A stretch of DNA of 64,000 nucleotides from Rapana venosa (GCA_028751875.1 CM054155.1:1816920-1880919), one strand, 5' to 3'. Positions 1-11,559 are shown, numbered from the stretch's first letter. Numbers and translations are program-made. The notes: generated by a model from the letters alone, not told the origin.

Positions 1-130
1 TTCCCCGCCACCCCGGGGAGAGCAGCCCGAATTTCCCCGGAGAGAAATCTGCCGTGACTTAAAGTAAAATCTACGCTTTGATTTGTTGCTTTTCAAATTC
101 AGCGCTAATAAAATTTCCCTACATTATTAT

Positions 131-614
131 TTTTTTATTATTAAAAAAGAGAAAATACAACATATAATATAGATAGATAGATAGAAGAAAGGTAGATAAA
201 TAGAAGATAGATAAAGATAGATAGATAGAAATAGATAGATAGAAGATAGAAGATAGATAATAAAAAAAAGATAAATTAGATAGATAATAAACAAAGACAG
301 ACAGTAGAAAGAAATATAACAAGAAAAAAGAAACACAAACATAATGTGCGAAAGTTTAAAAGGGAAAACAAACGACAAAAAAACAGACAGACAGACAGAA
401 AGATAGAAGATAGATAAAAATATAAATCGATAGGGGGATAATAGAAAGGACAAAAACAGACAGACAGAACAAAACATACAACATACATACAACATACATA
501 ATCCCTTTCAACATCCATCCATACATAGAATAAAACACAGAACATAGATAATAAAGATAGAAAAAAAATAGACAGACAGACAGATTGGAACATAGGGAAA
601 GACAAAAATAGGGA
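131..614. repeat. (GATA)n/(GACA)n microsatellite tract
   Basis: Tetranucleotide GATA and GACA runs are interspersed with short non-repeat spacers. The stretch 290-450 has a reverse-complement relative at about 11780-11960; the shared anchor is 346-360 with 11865-11879. Open frames here are Ser/Leu/Tyr-rich translations of the repeat and are not genes. Confidence 0.95.
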
Positions 615-700
615 ATAGATAGATAAACTTTTTTTTAAATTTATTTTTATTTTATTCTTTTATATCGAGGACAATGGAATACGCACTTATGTGCTTTTTT
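615..700 (-). repeat. SINE family A, 3' fragment
   Basis: Read on the minus strand this matches the end of the SINE core seen at 38220-38290: a sequence ending with the 'ccattgtcctcgatataaaa' type signature followed by AT-rich tail. The head and most of the core are missing. Confidence 0.7.
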
Positions 701-1256
701 ACATCAAATTCAAATTCAAAAGCTTTATTGTCTCAAAGACAGAGAAATTCCGGCGGGTTACTCGCCATACATAAAAAAAAACAATAAACATTTAAACATT
801 TAAACATAATATTTAAAACACAAACACACTGTCCAACATCAGCACGCACCCATCACGAGATAAAATGCACCACAAATCAGCAATATCTCAGCCAGCCACA
901 AACCCACCCCAACAAAAATCACTTTACTCATGTGCGCACAAGTAAACCCGTACGTCCGCACATTCACAGTCACTCGCGCACGCGCACGCACGCTCGCACA
1001 TTGTAAACATTCGTACCCATGCTCACGCATTTTAATAATATAAGTCAAATTGTTATAACATGTTGTATAAGACAAATATTAATTAAATTAACACTATGTT
1101 CTTTTAAGATATTGAACAGTCTAAAATAATAACACGCACACGTATTTAAATAAAAAAATAATAATAATAAATCATTTGTATAATATGTATGATAAGACAA
1201 ATATCAGTGAAGTTAATACTCTATTCTAATAGAAACTGAACACAGTTTACATTAAT
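701..1256. other. Unassigned AT-rich spacer within the inverted-repeat arm
   Basis: No gene is visible. It contains an alternating ACGC/CGCA-rich stretch near 970-1000 and AT-rich sequence with a short (AAT) run near 1160. From about 840 it is matched by the reverse complement of 10827-11236. It abuts the 5' end of LINE A and could be its 5' UTR or pre-insertion DNA. Confidence 0.6.
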
Positions 1257-3345
1257 AAAAGGTAGCCTTTGAATTTCCTCCAAGATGACATCAACAACCT
1301 CACTGAGACCTTCAGCAAGACCATTCAGGAGACATCGCTGGAGATCCTTGGGAAAGAGAGGAAAAAGAACCAACCGTGGGTTACCAACGATATCCTGGAC
1401 CTGTGCGACCAACGTAGGGAGCTAAAGCCAGTGAAGAACAAAAACCCAGAAACGGCCGAAGAGTATAGAACAGTCAACAGGTCAATCAAGAAGAAGATGA
1501 CTGAGGCCATGGGGAACTGGATGTCAGAACAATGCTCCAAGGTTGAGAAGGCAATGGCGAAAGGAGACAGCAAAGAGGCGTACCAGACCATCAAGGTACT
1601 AACCAAGTCCCAGCAGCCAAAGACCTCCGTTATTGAAGACAAAGAGGGGTCAGTCCTTACAGAAAGCACCACTATCATGAAGAGATGGACAGAATATTGC
1701 AGAGACCTGTACAACTACAAGCTGAAGGCTGATCCGAACAAACTTCACGAGCAAGATCCCAGACCATCAGATCCTGAAAGCACACAGGTGCTGGAGGAAG
1801 AGGTAGAAGAAGCAGTAAGATCCCTGAAAGGAGTCAAGTCACCAGGGATTGACAACATCCCGGCTGAGCTCATCAAGAACGGAGGCCCAGAGATGATCAA
1901 GGCATTAACAATCATCTGCCAACGTATCTGGACCAGCAAAGAGCAGCCTGAACAGTGGACCCAATCCATCATAGTTCCACTGCCAAAGAAGGGAGATCTG
2001 AAGAAGTGCCAAAATTACAGAACAATCAGTCTGATAAGCCATCCAAGCAAAGTTATGCTACGCATTGCCTTGAACAGACTGAAACCACAAGCAGAAGAAA
2101 TCCTATCAGAAGAACAGGCAGGATTCAGACCAGGTCGAAGCACAGTCGAGCAGATCTTCAACATCAGAATGCTCATAGAAAAGCATCTCCAACATCAGCT
2201 ACAGCTCTACAACAACTTCATTGACTTCAAGAAGGCCTTCGACCGAGTGTGGCAAGAAGCTCTGTGGCAAGTCATGAGAGACTATAGCTTCGACGAGGAC
2301 CTGATTCAAGTCATCCAGGCGCTGTATGACAGCTCCCACAGTGCAGTCCTCATGGGTGAGAAATCGGGGAGTTCTTCCGGACTTCAGTTGGAGTTCGACA
2401 AGGCTGCCTGCTATCCCCCGTTCTTTTCAACGTGTTCCTGGAGAACATCATGCAGGAGGCCCTCCTTGACTTCAAGACCACAATCACAATAGGAGGAAGG
2501 CCAGTCTGCAATCTTCGATTCGCAGACGATATTGATCTCATGGGCCGCAGTGAAGAAGAACTCCAGGATCTCACCACCAGACTGGAAACATCAGCCAATG
2601 CCCACGGTAATGGAGATCAGCACGGGAAAGAGCAAGATCCTAGTGAACAGTACCACACCGACACACCCCACCAGCATCAAGATGAGTGGAGACACTAGAG
2701 GAGGTGGAAACTTTCAAGTACCTTGGAGCAGTCATCATTAAAGAAGGCACGAGCACACAAGAGGTGAAGATCAGACTTGCTGTGGCACTCTCCTCCATGA
2801 CTAAGCTGGCGAAAGTGTGGAGAAACCACAACATCAGAACCCACACTAAGGTCAGACTCTACAAGGCACTCGTCACATCCTTTTGCCTTTACAGCTGTGA
2901 AGCATGGACACTTACTGCCGATTTAGAACGTCGCATTCAAGCCTTTGAGATGAAGTGCCTCAGGCGGATCCTGAACATCACCTACAGAGACCGCAAAACC
3001 AATGATTTACGTCTGGCAGCAGATCGAGGCACTGGCTGGCAAACAAGAACCATTGCTAGATACAGTAAAAACGGAGGAAACTGAGGTGGTTTGGCCACAC
3101 AACAAGGCATAACAGCCTGTCAAAGACAGTCCTGCAGGGAATGGTGGAAGGAGCAAGGAGGCAGGGACGACCACGCAAAAGCTGGATATCCAACATCAAG
3201 GAGTGGACCGGCCTCACTGTACCAAACCTCCTGAAAACAGCCTAGGACAGAACCATTTGGCGGTCCACTTGCAACGTCCGTGCGGGTACCCCAACGGTCG
3301 TCCCGACCAAGGGATGAGTGAGTGAGTGAGTGAGTGAGCCTTTAG
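1257..3345 (+). mobile_element. RTE-like non-LTR retrotransposon, LINE A (left copy, 5' truncated)
   Basis: The element holds the reverse transcriptase and the C-terminal trailer but no endonuclease, so it is 5' truncated compared with a full RTE of about 3.2 kb or more. It ends after the coding region with a short 3' UTR and a (TGAG)n run at 3310-3340, a microsatellite-type end usual for RTE elements instead of poly(A). The RTE assignment rests on motif style and the trailer, not on a database search. A reverse copy lies at 8766-10826. Confidence 0.85.
1269..3244 (+). pseudogene. Reverse transcriptase of LINE A, frameshifted
   Basis: This encodes the polymerase that copies LINE RNA into DNA at the target nick. 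One long frame (1269 to about 2370) carries the N-terminal RT region, including a KSPGIDNIPAE motif, an AGFRPGRST motif and the catalytic FIDFKKAFD motif (near 2220). A frame change near 2370 leads to a GVRQGCLLSP motif. The catalytic FADD is at 2519-2530. Another change near 2600-2690 leads into the trailer, with CEAWTL and MKCLRRIL motifs (2686-3040), and a last change near 3080 leads to RWFGH and GRPRKSW, ending near 3244. All expected RT blocks are present, but at least three indels break the frame, so the copy is dead or carries assembly errors. No endonuclease precedes it. Confidence 0.85.
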
Positions 3346-3362
3346 TCTCTCTCTCTCTCCCT

Positions 3363-3400
<38 letters not shown>
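3299..3400. repeat. (TGAG)n followed by (CT)n
   Basis: A run of five or so TGAG units ends LINE A, followed by about 50 bases of CT dinucleotides and a short GT stretch. The mirror copy is at 8672-8765. Confidence 0.95.
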
Positions 3401-3401
<1 letters not shown>

Positions 3402-4227
3402 GTGGGCTTTAGTTTAATTCAGATTTATTGTCATACATCTATTAATTAGCAGAATTGAGGTTGGAATAAAACTATTTTTAAATCGCAGGGTTCTAGACTT
3501 GGGTACTCTGTAGCGCTTTTGAGAAGGCAGGAGTTCAAAATATTTTGCAAGCACATGTGTGTCATCACTCACAATCTGTCTAGCTCTGTCTTTCACACAG
3601 CATTCATACAAGTCATTCAGTTTCATTTGCTCACAGCCCACAATTTTGCCACAACTGGTTACAATCTTGTTTACTATGTTTTTGTTTTTAACAGTCAGGC
3701 CCTCATACCAACAAACCAAGGAAAATGAAAGGACAGACTCAATAAAGCATCGGTAGAAATTTTGTAAAACTTTTGCATTTACTTTAAGACTCCGGAGTTT
3801 TTGAAGGAAAAAGATGCGTGAGTGACATTTTCTATTTACAAGATCTGTATTAGCATCAAAGTTTAGTTTATCATCAATAAAAGTACCTAGATATTTGTTT
3901 GGTGTACACGCTCTACCTTTACACCATCAATGTAAAGATTTGGTATGGGCTGGGGGTCCCTGCGAAAATCAATCAACATTTCCTTAGTCTTTTTAACATT
4001 AAGGTCAAGACAGTTCTGTTTACACCAGGAGGAGAACTCCTCAACTTGTTTAAAATACATGACATGGGAATTAGACAGATCTTCCAGAGCAGAGTCATCA
4101 GAATATTTGATTAACGGTATAAGATCAGAGCCAGTGCAGTCATTTGTGTAAAGGGTGAAACGGATGGGGGACAGAACAGTGCCTTGGGGAGAACCAGTGG
4201 AAGTTGATCTTTGAGTGGAAATGGCTT
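3401..4227 (-). pseudogene. Rex1/CR1-like LINE D reverse transcriptase, 3' part, cut by the gap
   Basis: On the minus strand, 4224 down to about 3888 reads as the second half of a LINE reverse transcriptase. It has a TGSPQGTVLSP block, a YSDDSAL catalytic motif (usual form F/Y-A-D-D), and then a CLDLNVKKTKE block and an IDFRR block. The frame is broken near 3890, but similar-looking trailer sequence continues to about 3414. The upstream half is hidden by the N gap and is visible in the reverse copy at 7411-7970. The block style and lack of the RTE trailer point to the CR1 group, most like Rex1; this is from motif recognition only. The element is tail-to-tail with LINE A, separated by simple repeats. 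Confidence 0.8.
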
Positions 4228-4727
4228 NNNNNNNNNNNNNNNNNNNNNNNNNNNNNNNNNNNNNNNNNNNNNNNNNNNNNNNNNNNNNNNNNNNNNNNNN
4301 NNNNNNNNNNNNNNNNNNNNNNNNNNNNNNNNNNNNNNNNNNNNNNNNNNNNNNNNNNNNNNNNNNNNNNNNNNNNNNNNNNNNNNNNNNNNNNNNNNNN
4401 NNNNNNNNNNNNNNNNNNNNNNNNNNNNNNNNNNNNNNNNNNNNNNNNNNNNNNNNNNNNNNNNNNNNNNNNNNNNNNNNNNNNNNNNNNNNNNNNNNNN
4501 NNNNNNNNNNNNNNNNNNNNNNNNNNNNNNNNNNNNNNNNNNNNNNNNNNNNNNNNNNNNNNNNNNNNNNNNNNNNNNNNNNNNNNNNNNNNNNNNNNNN
4601 NNNNNNNNNNNNNNNNNNNNNNNNNNNNNNNNNNNNNNNNNNNNNNNNNNNNNNNNNNNNNNNNNNNNNNNNNNNNNNNNNNNNNNNNNNNNNNNNNNNN
4701 NNNNNNNNNNNNNNNNNNNNNNNNNNN
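4228..4727. other. Assembly gap, 500 N
   Basis: Exactly 500 N, the same length as the second gap at 53501-54000, so this is a placeholder and not a measured distance. Confidence 0.99.
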
Positions 4728-4774
4728 TCAAAAAAAACAAAACCTATAGATGGTAATGTGTGCATACATGTGTG

Positions 4775-5270
4775 CCCCCTTGAGAGAAAAAGAGAGAAAG
4801 AGAGAAAAGAGAGAGAAGAGAGAGAAAGAGAGGAAGAGAGAGGAGAAGAGAGAGAAGAGAAGAGGAGAGTAGGAAGAAGAAGGGCGCGAGAGAGAAAAAA
4901 AGGAAAAAAGGGCGAAGAGAAGGAAGAGAGAGAGAGAGGGAAAAGGAGAGAGAGAAGAGGAGAGTGACGAGAGGGAGGAGAAGAGAGCGCGCCGCGAGAG
5001 AGAATGAAAAGAGAAAGAGCGAGAGAGAAAGGAGAGAGAGAGGGAGAGGAGATTGAGGAGGGGGAAAGAGCGAGCCCCCGGGGGAAAAGAGAAAGAGAAA
5101 AAAGAGGGGAAGAGAGAAGAGAGAGAGGAAAAGAGAGAGACCCGGGAGAAAGAAAGAGAGAGAGAAGAGGAAGAGAGAGGAGAGTGAGCGAAGAGAAAGA
5201 GAGAGCGCGCCGAGAGAAAATGAGAGAGACGAGAGAGAGAGAGGAAAAAGAGAAGGGGGGGGGGGGGTCA
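4775..5270. repeat. (GA)n-rich purine tract
   Basis: Nearly uninterrupted GA/GAA/GGA sequence ending in a G run. Long open frames on both strands (Arg/Glu on plus, Ser/Leu on minus) are repeat translations. Confidence 0.95.
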
Positions 5271-5497
5271 TAAATCTCCCATTCCCAGGCCTATATGTCA
5301 AACACTGGGGGAGAGTCTTTTTATTATTCCCTGGACAAGGTTTTCCGAGACAATGCCCTAGATGACTCCCCCAGGGTTCTGGCCATGTCCCCTCTCAAAG
5401 GAATACATAGCCCTGAATCGCCCTTTTTAAACTGTCTCGCGCCGGGTTTGTGTTTTATTCTTTCTTGTTACAGGCCAGACAGCTACTTTTAATGGTC
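5271..5497. other. Unassigned spacer, noisy sequence
   Basis: No motif or repeat was recognised between the purine tract and the SINE. Confidence 0.5.
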
Positions 5498-5700
5498 CCC
5501 TGATATGGGACGGGGGTCTGAGGTAACGCGCCTTTCTAGAAGCGAAAAGCCCGGGGTCGAGTTGGGGGGGTTCGAATCCCTTTTGGGCCTGAAATTTTTC
5601 CCCTTTTCATTAAACCCAAAGGTGGGGTCTGCGCTTCTTCGGATAGACGAAAAAAAAATTTCCCGTGTGTTACAAAAAATTATTCACGCCATAAAACCAC
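5498..5700 (+). mobile_element. tRNA-derived SINE, family A (partial)
   Basis: A tRNA-like head carries a B-box match (ggttcgaatcc, 5569-5579) and the block 'gaggtaacgcgcctttctag' also seen in reverse in the copy at 11560-11765. It is followed by a decayed core with a 'ggatagacgaa' relic of the 'ggatgagactataaaccga' block. The copy is noisy and lacks its 3' tail. Confidence 0.75.
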
Positions 5701-5934
5701 ACGCAACAAGAAGAAGGGGGGGGGGGGTAAGGGAAAGAAAAAAAAATAGTAAAACAAGAGAGGAAAAAAGGGGAAATCTCTAGCACTAATTTCCAGAAGG
5801 TGGGGGAAGCTATTTAACTGACAGCCACCCCCAAAACCCCTTTCCCCCCTCCCCCTGCTGGGGTTCAGATTTTACCCCTCTTTAGATTCTGACGTATGGG
5901 ACCGTTTTCCTCCTCCATTAGGGTAGAGGGGACA
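5701..5934. other. Unassigned noisy spacer
   Basis: Contains a G run and A-rich stretches; no gene or known repeat was seen. Confidence 0.4.
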
Positions 5935-6225
5935 GGACAGTCCAGTGGTCAGAGCACTCTCTTTCCCCCAGCTAAGGTTAGCAGCATCGAGCGTGGCTAC
6001 CACTTGATTGCGTGACCGTTTGCGCGCCTTGACTTCATACAGTCTTTTCCCGTTCACCTAGCTGTAAATGGGTAAACCCGTCCCCTTTAGGGTAAGGGAA
6101 GGTAAAGCGGGAGGGAGAGGGGATGGGCGCTGCCCCAATATGTTGGCCTCTTGAAAAGTTGAGGTCGCTGTATCCTCACGCCCCTAGGACCACAAGGTTA
6201 TGGGACACCTTTACCTTTACTTTGA
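5935..6225 (+). mobile_element. SINE-like repeat, family B
   Basis: It shares blocks such as 'gagcgtggctaccacttg', 'gctgtaaatgggta' and 'gagatgggcgccgccct'-type sequence with 39540-39775 (plus) and 48025-48265, 51010-51295 and 51745-52010 (minus). The head, with 'ccagtggtcagagcactc', looks like a tRNA A-box region. A B-box is not clear. Confidence 0.8.
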
Positions 6226-6324
6226 CCTGTTCAGTTAATTTTGTTTAGGCAGGTGTTCGAGGTTAAGGTGTAACCGCCCTGCTATTTCCCTTTTATGATA
6301 GTTATTCAACTTGAAGGATGAAGC

Positions 6325-6705
6325 CCAAAGCACACACAAAACACACACACGCACGGCACACACGCACAACACACATACACACACACCACCCCACACAGCA
6401 CACTCCTCTCTCACACATACACATACACACTCACACACAACACACACATACTCTCTCTCTCACCACACACACATACACACTCTCCTCTTTCTCTCTCTCA
6501 CACACACAACACCACATCACACACACAACATACACCTGTCTCTCATACCCAAAACACATACACTCTCCTCACACACACAAACAAACACACACGCCACAAC
6601 ACACAAACACACAAAAAAACACCAAAACCCCCACACACATACACATAATTTCCTCTCTCCCTCCACACACACACAAACACACACACACACACACACCCTT
6701 CTTGG
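6325..6705. repeat. (CA)n microsatellite with CT interruptions
   Basis: About 380 bases of ACAC interspersed with TCTC. Thr/His-rich (plus) and Cys/Val-rich (minus) frames are repeat translations. Confidence 0.97.
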
Positions 6706-7104
6706 CAAAAAAAGGGTTCTAAAAAAAAGGGGACTGAAATATCGGTTCCCAACTTCGTTTCGTCTTTCGAAATTAAAACAAAATTGATAATTCTATGCCT
6801 CTAAAAAAAAAGAAACAAACCTAGCTTTTTTTGGTAATGGGACAAAATTTACAAAAGAATAGGCAAAATTCATAAGAATAAAAAAAAAGAAAACTAAAAA
6901 TTTTAAAAAGCTTTTAACCATTTCTAACCCCCAATCATTGTTTATTGCCCAACCTTTTGATCGTATTAGAAAGAACAATTTTGTATACCTAAAATGATTT
7001 TACCACTTCCAAAAATTTTTGTATGACTCGCACAATTGAAGCATTCCTTGCTGCGTTAATATTTTACCTAAAAGAATTATGTTTGTATTTTTTTGACGGG
7101 GTTA
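6706..7104. other. AT-rich spacer with no gene
   Basis: A-rich, noisy sequence; nothing recognised on either strand. Confidence 0.5.
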
Positions 7105-7320
7105 ACTATCATTTATCTATCTACTATCTATCTATCTACTATCTATCTTCTATCTATCTATCAATCTATCGATCGATCGACGATCACATCTATGATCTAC
7201 GCTATCGATCATCGATCAACGATCGATCACATCTACTACCCTATCTACAACTATCATCATCTGTTTGTCTGTTTTTTTTGCCTTCTTTCTGGGGTCTATC
7301 ACACTATCTGTTTATCGTAT
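7105..7320. repeat. (TATC)n microsatellite with GATC-rich core
   Basis: TATC units surround a stretch near 7168-7230 rich in ATCGATC palindromes. Confidence 0.9.
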
Positions 7321-7324
7321 TTGG

Positions 7325-7400
7325 GCCCGGCCATGTGTGCCGGGGGGAACAGATGACAAAATTTTACAAAACCGCATTCACACGGGAACACGGGACTTGT
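7325..7400 (+). repeat. SINE family A, core fragment
   Basis: Matches the core segment around 'gtgccggtgggaacagatga' to 'acacgggaa' seen at 38176-38230 and 41779-41830. Only about 75 bases remain. Confidence 0.75.
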
Positions 7401-7410
7401 AGTATTTGTT

Positions 7411-8665
7411 TTCTCTGTCTTTGAAGCATCCATTGTTCCAAGTCTCTGGAAAAAATCAATAATTTGTCCTGTTCCAAAAAATAATCACCCCAAATCTTTA
7501 AATGACTATAGACCAGTAACTCTCACTCCAATAGTAATGAAATGTTTTGAACGAATCGTTCTCAAACGGCTTCTTTTCTCTACTTCTTCATATCTAGATC
7601 CTCTTCAGTTTGCATACAAAGCCAACAGAAGCACAAATGATGCTACAATTACCTTTCTGCATAATGTTTATTCCCACCTAGAAAAACCCGACTCCTTTGT
7701 TCGTATACTTTTCATTGACTTCTCTTCTGCCTTTAATACCATTCAGCCCTATCTATTAGCTCTCAAACTGCTCTCAATAGATGTCTGTCCTCGGTTAATT
7801 CTCTGGATAATGAGCTTTTTGACACACCGGACACAGTTTGTTCGATTTCAAAAAGCCATATCCACTCAAAGATCAACTTCCACTGGTTCTCTCCCCAAGG
7901 CACTGTTCTGTCCCCCATCCGTTTCACCCTTTACACCAAATGACTGCACTGGCTCTGATCTTAACCGTTAATCAAATATTCTGATGACTCTGCTCTGGAA
8001 GATCTGTCTAAATTCCCATGTCATGTATTTAAACAAGTTGAGGAGTCTCCTCCTGTGTAAACAGAACTGTCTTGACCTTAATGTTAAAAAGACTAAGGAA
8101 ATGTTGATTGATTTTCGCAGGGACCCCCAGCCCATACCAAATCTTTACATTGATGGGTAAAGGTAGAGCGTGTACACCAATACAAATATCTAGGTACTAT
8201 TATTGATGATAAACTAAACTTTGATGCTAATACAGATCTTGTAAATAGAAATGTCACTCACGCATCTTTTTCCTTCAAAAACTCCGGAGTCTTAAAGTAA
8301 ATGCAAAAGTTTTACAAAATTTCTACCGAGCTTTATTGAGTCTGTCCTTTCATTTTCCTTGGTTTGTTGGTATGGGGCCTGACTGTTAAAAACAAAAACA
8401 TAGTAAACAAATTGTAACCATTGTGGCAAAATTGTGGCTGGAGCAAATGAAACTGAATGACTTGTATGAATGCGTGTGAAAGACAGAGCTAGACAGATTG
8501 TGAGTGATGACACACATGTGCTTGCAAAATATTTTGAACTCCTGCCTTCTCAAAAAGCGCTACAGAGTACCCAAGTCTAGAACCCTGCGATTTAAAAATA
8601 GTTTTATTCCAACCTCAATTCTGCTAATTAATAGATGTATGACAATAAATCTGAATTAAACTAAA
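7411..8665 (+). pseudogene. Rex1/CR1-like LINE D reverse transcriptase (right copy)
   Basis: A frame at 7537-7971 carries the RT blocks LQFAYKANRS and FIDFSSAFNT (the catalytic block with its first Asp), then TGS, where an indel breaks the PQGTVLSP block near 7895. Short segments in other frames carry DDSAL (near 7980), DLNVKKTKEM and IDFR (near 8075-8120), and a trailer resembling the left copy to about 8640. A segment near 7430-7535 encodes the preceding block containing NDYRPVTLTP. There is no endonuclease here, although an endonuclease of the same style lies at 63590-64000. From 7855 on it is the reverse complement of 3401-4227 and supplies sequence hidden by the gap there. The number of frame breaks exceeds that of the left copy, consistent with lower base quality. 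Confidence 0.85.
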
Positions 8666-8671
8666 ACCCAC

Positions 8672-8714
<43 letters not shown>

Positions 8715-8765
8715 AGGGAGAGAGAGAGAGAGACTAAAGGCTCAGTCACTCACTCACTCACTCAT
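8672..8765. repeat. (AG)n and (TCAC)n, mirror of 3299-3400
   Basis: AG dinucleotides followed by CTCA/TCAC units, as expected for the reverse complement of the LINE A tail region. Confidence 0.95.
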
Positions 8766-10826
8766 CCCTTGGTCGGGACGACCGTTGGGGTACCCGCACG
8801 GACGTTGCAAGTGGACCGCGAAATGGTTCTGTCCTAGGCTGTTTTCAGGAGGTTTGGTACAGTGAGGCCGGTCCACTCCTTGATGTTGGATATCCAGCTT
8901 TTGCGTGGTCGTCCCTGCCTCCTTGCTCCTTCCACCATTCCCTGCAGGACTGTCTTTGACAGGCTGTTATGCCTTGTTGTGTGGCCAAACCACCTCAGTT
9001 TCCTCCGTTTGACTGTATCTAGCAATGGTTCTTGTTTGCCAGCCAGTGCCTCGATCTGCTGCCAGACGTAGTCATTGGTTTTGCGGTCTCTGTAGGTGAT
9101 GTTCAGGATCCGCCTGAGCACTTCATCTCAAAGGCTTGAATGCGACGTTCTAAATCGCAGTAAGTGTCCATGCTTCACAGCTGTAAAGGCAATGGATGGA
9201 CGAGTGCCTTGTAGAGTCTGACCTTATTGTGGGTTCTGATGTTGTGTTTCTCCACACTTTCGCCAGCTTAGTCTGGAGGAAGTGCCCCCAGCAAGTCTGA
9301 TCTGTCCCTCTTGTGTGCTCGTGCCTTCTTTAATGATGACTGCTCCAAGGTACTTGAAAGTTTCCACCTCCTCTAGTGTCTCGCCACTCATCTTGATGCT
9401 GGTGGGGGTGGTTCGGTTGTGGTACTGTTCACTAGGATCTAGCTCTTTCCCGTGCTGATCTCCATACCGTGGGCATTGGCTGATGTTTCCAGTCTGGTGG
9501 TGAGATCCTGGAGTTCTTCTTCACTGCGGCCCATGAGATCAATATCGTCTGCGAATCGAAGATTGCAGACTGGCCTTCCTCCTATTGTGATTGTGGTCTT
9601 GAAGTCAAGGAGGGCCTCCTGCATGATGTTCTCCAGGAACACGTTGAAAAGAACGGGGGATAGCAGGCACCTTGTCGAACTCCAACTGAAGTCCGGAAGA
9701 ACTCCCCGATTTCTCCACCATGAGGACTGCACTGTGGGAGCTGTCATACAGCGCCTGGATGACTTGAATCAGGTCCTCGTCGAAGCTATAGTCTCTCATG
9801 ACTTGCCACAGAGCTTCTTGCCACACTCGGTCGAAGGCCTTCTTGAAGTCAATGAAGTTTTGAAAGAGCTGTACGTTTTGGGGAGATGTTTTTCTATGAG
9901 CATTCCTGATGTTGAAGTCCGCTAGACGGGGCTTCGACCCGGGCGAATCCTGCCTTTCGCCCGGGAAAAGGATTTCTTCTGCTTGGGGTTTCAGTCTGTT
10001 CAAGGAAAGCGTAGCAAATTTTGTTTGGAGGTTTAAACAGACTGATTGTTCGAAATTTTGGCACTTTAAAAATCTCCCTTCTTTGGCATTTGGAACTAGG
10101 AGGATTGGGCCCAAACTTTTTCGGGCTGCTCTTTTGCGGTCCAATACTTGGCAGTTGATTGTTAATGCCTTGATCATCTTTTGGGCCCCGTTCTTGATGA
10201 TTTAAACCCCGGGGGATGGGGTAAATCCCTGGTGACTTACTCCTTTCGGGGATCTTACTGCTTCTTCTACCTTTTCCTCCACACCTGTTTTCCCCCCGGG
10301 ATCTGAGGGTCGGGGGACCCTTTGCCCCGTGAAGTTTGTTCGGATCATTTCACTTGTAGTTGTACAGTCTCTGCAATATTCTGTCCCATCCTTCATGATA
10401 GTGGTGCTCTCTGTGGGAAATCTGACCCCCTTTTTTGCTTCAAAACGGGGGGTTTGGGCTGCTGGGACTTGGTTTTGTACCTGTGGTCGGTACGCCCTTT
10501 GGCCCGTCCTCCTTCGCCATTGCCTTCTCAACCTTGGAGCATTGTTTTTGAAATCCAGTTTTCCCCGGCCTCATCCCCTTCTTCTTTGGGTTGACCTTAC
10601 TGTTCTAAACTCTTTGGCCGTTTCTGGGTTTTTTTTTCTTCACTTGGGTTTAAACCCCCTACTTGGGGGGGACAGGTCAGGGTATCGTTGGGAACCCCCG
10701 GGTTGGGTTTTTTTTTCTCTCTTTCCCAAAAAATCTCCACGTTTTCCCCCCGAATGGCTTGCTGAAAGGGCCAGGGAGTTGGTGATGTTTAACTTGGAAA
10801 AATTCAAAGGCTACCTTTTTTTTAAT
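8766..10826 (-). pseudogene. RTE-like LINE A, reverse transcriptase (right copy)
   Basis: Same element as 1257-3345, on the minus strand. The trailer lies at 8834-9121, with LRRILN, RWFGH and GRPRKSW. The catalytic FADD is near 9546-9557 in a frame spanning 9439-9747, with SPVLFN upstream. FIDFKKAFD is in the frame 9605-10177, and a degraded N-terminal half lies at 10202-10826. The 5' half is much noisier than the left copy: the same protein blocks are present but riddled with homopolymer changes. It has the same 5' truncation point as the left copy and the same (TGAG)n end, so it is a duplicate of one insertion and not an independent one. Confidence 0.85.
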
Positions 10827-11236
10827 GTAAACTGTGTTTTATTTTTAATTTAAAAAGGTTTTTAAAAATCACTGATATTTTTCTTATCTTTCATTTATAC
10901 AAAGATTTTTTTTTATTTTTTTTTTTTTTTAAATCGTGCGCCGGGTTTTTATTTTAGACTGTTCAATATTTAAAAGAAAAGGTTAATTAATTAATATTTG
11001 GCTTCCTACAAAAATGAAAAACATTTTTTACTTATTTATTAAAAAAGGGGTGAGCATGGTACGAATGTTTACAAAAGTTTCGAGCTGCGTTCTCGTGCGC
11101 CCATTTACTGTGAATTGCGGGCGTACGGGTTTACTTGTGCGCACAAAGAGTAAAGTGATTTTTTTTGGGGGGGGTTTTTTTGGGGGGGATATTTTCTGAT
11201 TTGTGGGGCATTTTATCTCGTGAGGGGGCGTGCTAC
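10827..11236. other. Inverted-repeat copy of 840-1256
   Basis: Reverse complement of the spacer upstream of LINE A, with T and G homopolymers expanded. No gene. Confidence 0.8.
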
Positions 11237-11452
11237 CTATCTACCTACTATCTATCTATCACTATCTATCTAATGTCTGTAGGCCTTATAATAATAATTA
11301 AAAAGTAGGAATTTATAACGGAATTTTGTAAAGCAACAAATAAAGCCCAGATTTTATTTTAATCACGGCAGATTTCCTCCGTAAAAATTCGGGCTGCTCT
11401 CCCCGGGGAGAGGGGGAGAACGCGTCGCCACTTAGCGCTGCGCACCCCTTTC

Positions 11453-11453
11453 A

Positions 11454-11486
<33 letters not shown>
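11453..11486. repeat. Poly(T) run
   Basis: About 34 bases of nearly pure T adjoining the outer end of the right arm. Confidence 0.9.
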
Positions 11487-11559
11487 CTGCAGCTGTATTT
11501 TTTCCCTATCAGAGTGGCTTTTTTCTAAGAATTTTTCCAGGGACAACTCTCTTGTTGCC

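Larger units (their letters stand above)
1..4227 (+). repeat. Left arm of a large inverted repeat
   Basis: This segment recurs as its reverse complement at about 7855-11410. Paired anchors have a nearly constant coordinate sum: 1261-1271 with 10805-10815 (sum about 12076) and 4201-4211 with 7869-7879 (sum about 12080). The first 110 bases also pair with 11313-11409, but with a sum about 657 lower, because the right arm lacks most of the GATA repeat and neighbouring sequence seen at 130-838. The arm ends at the 500-N gap. The left arm is the cleaner copy and probably continues beyond the window start. Confidence 0.9.
7855..11410 (-). repeat. Right arm of the large inverted repeat
   Basis: Reverse complement of 15-110 and about 840-4227 (anchors given for the left arm). 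It is the noisier copy, with many stretched homopolymers, and lacks the counterpart of about 130-838. Confidence 0.9.

Noticed and set aside
4744..5301. Long open frames on both strands (e.g. 185 codons on minus)
   Set aside because: Translations of the GA microsatellite; open frames in all phases with three-residue composition.
6311..6787. 158-codon Thr/His-rich plus frame
   Set aside because: Translation of the (CA)n repeat.
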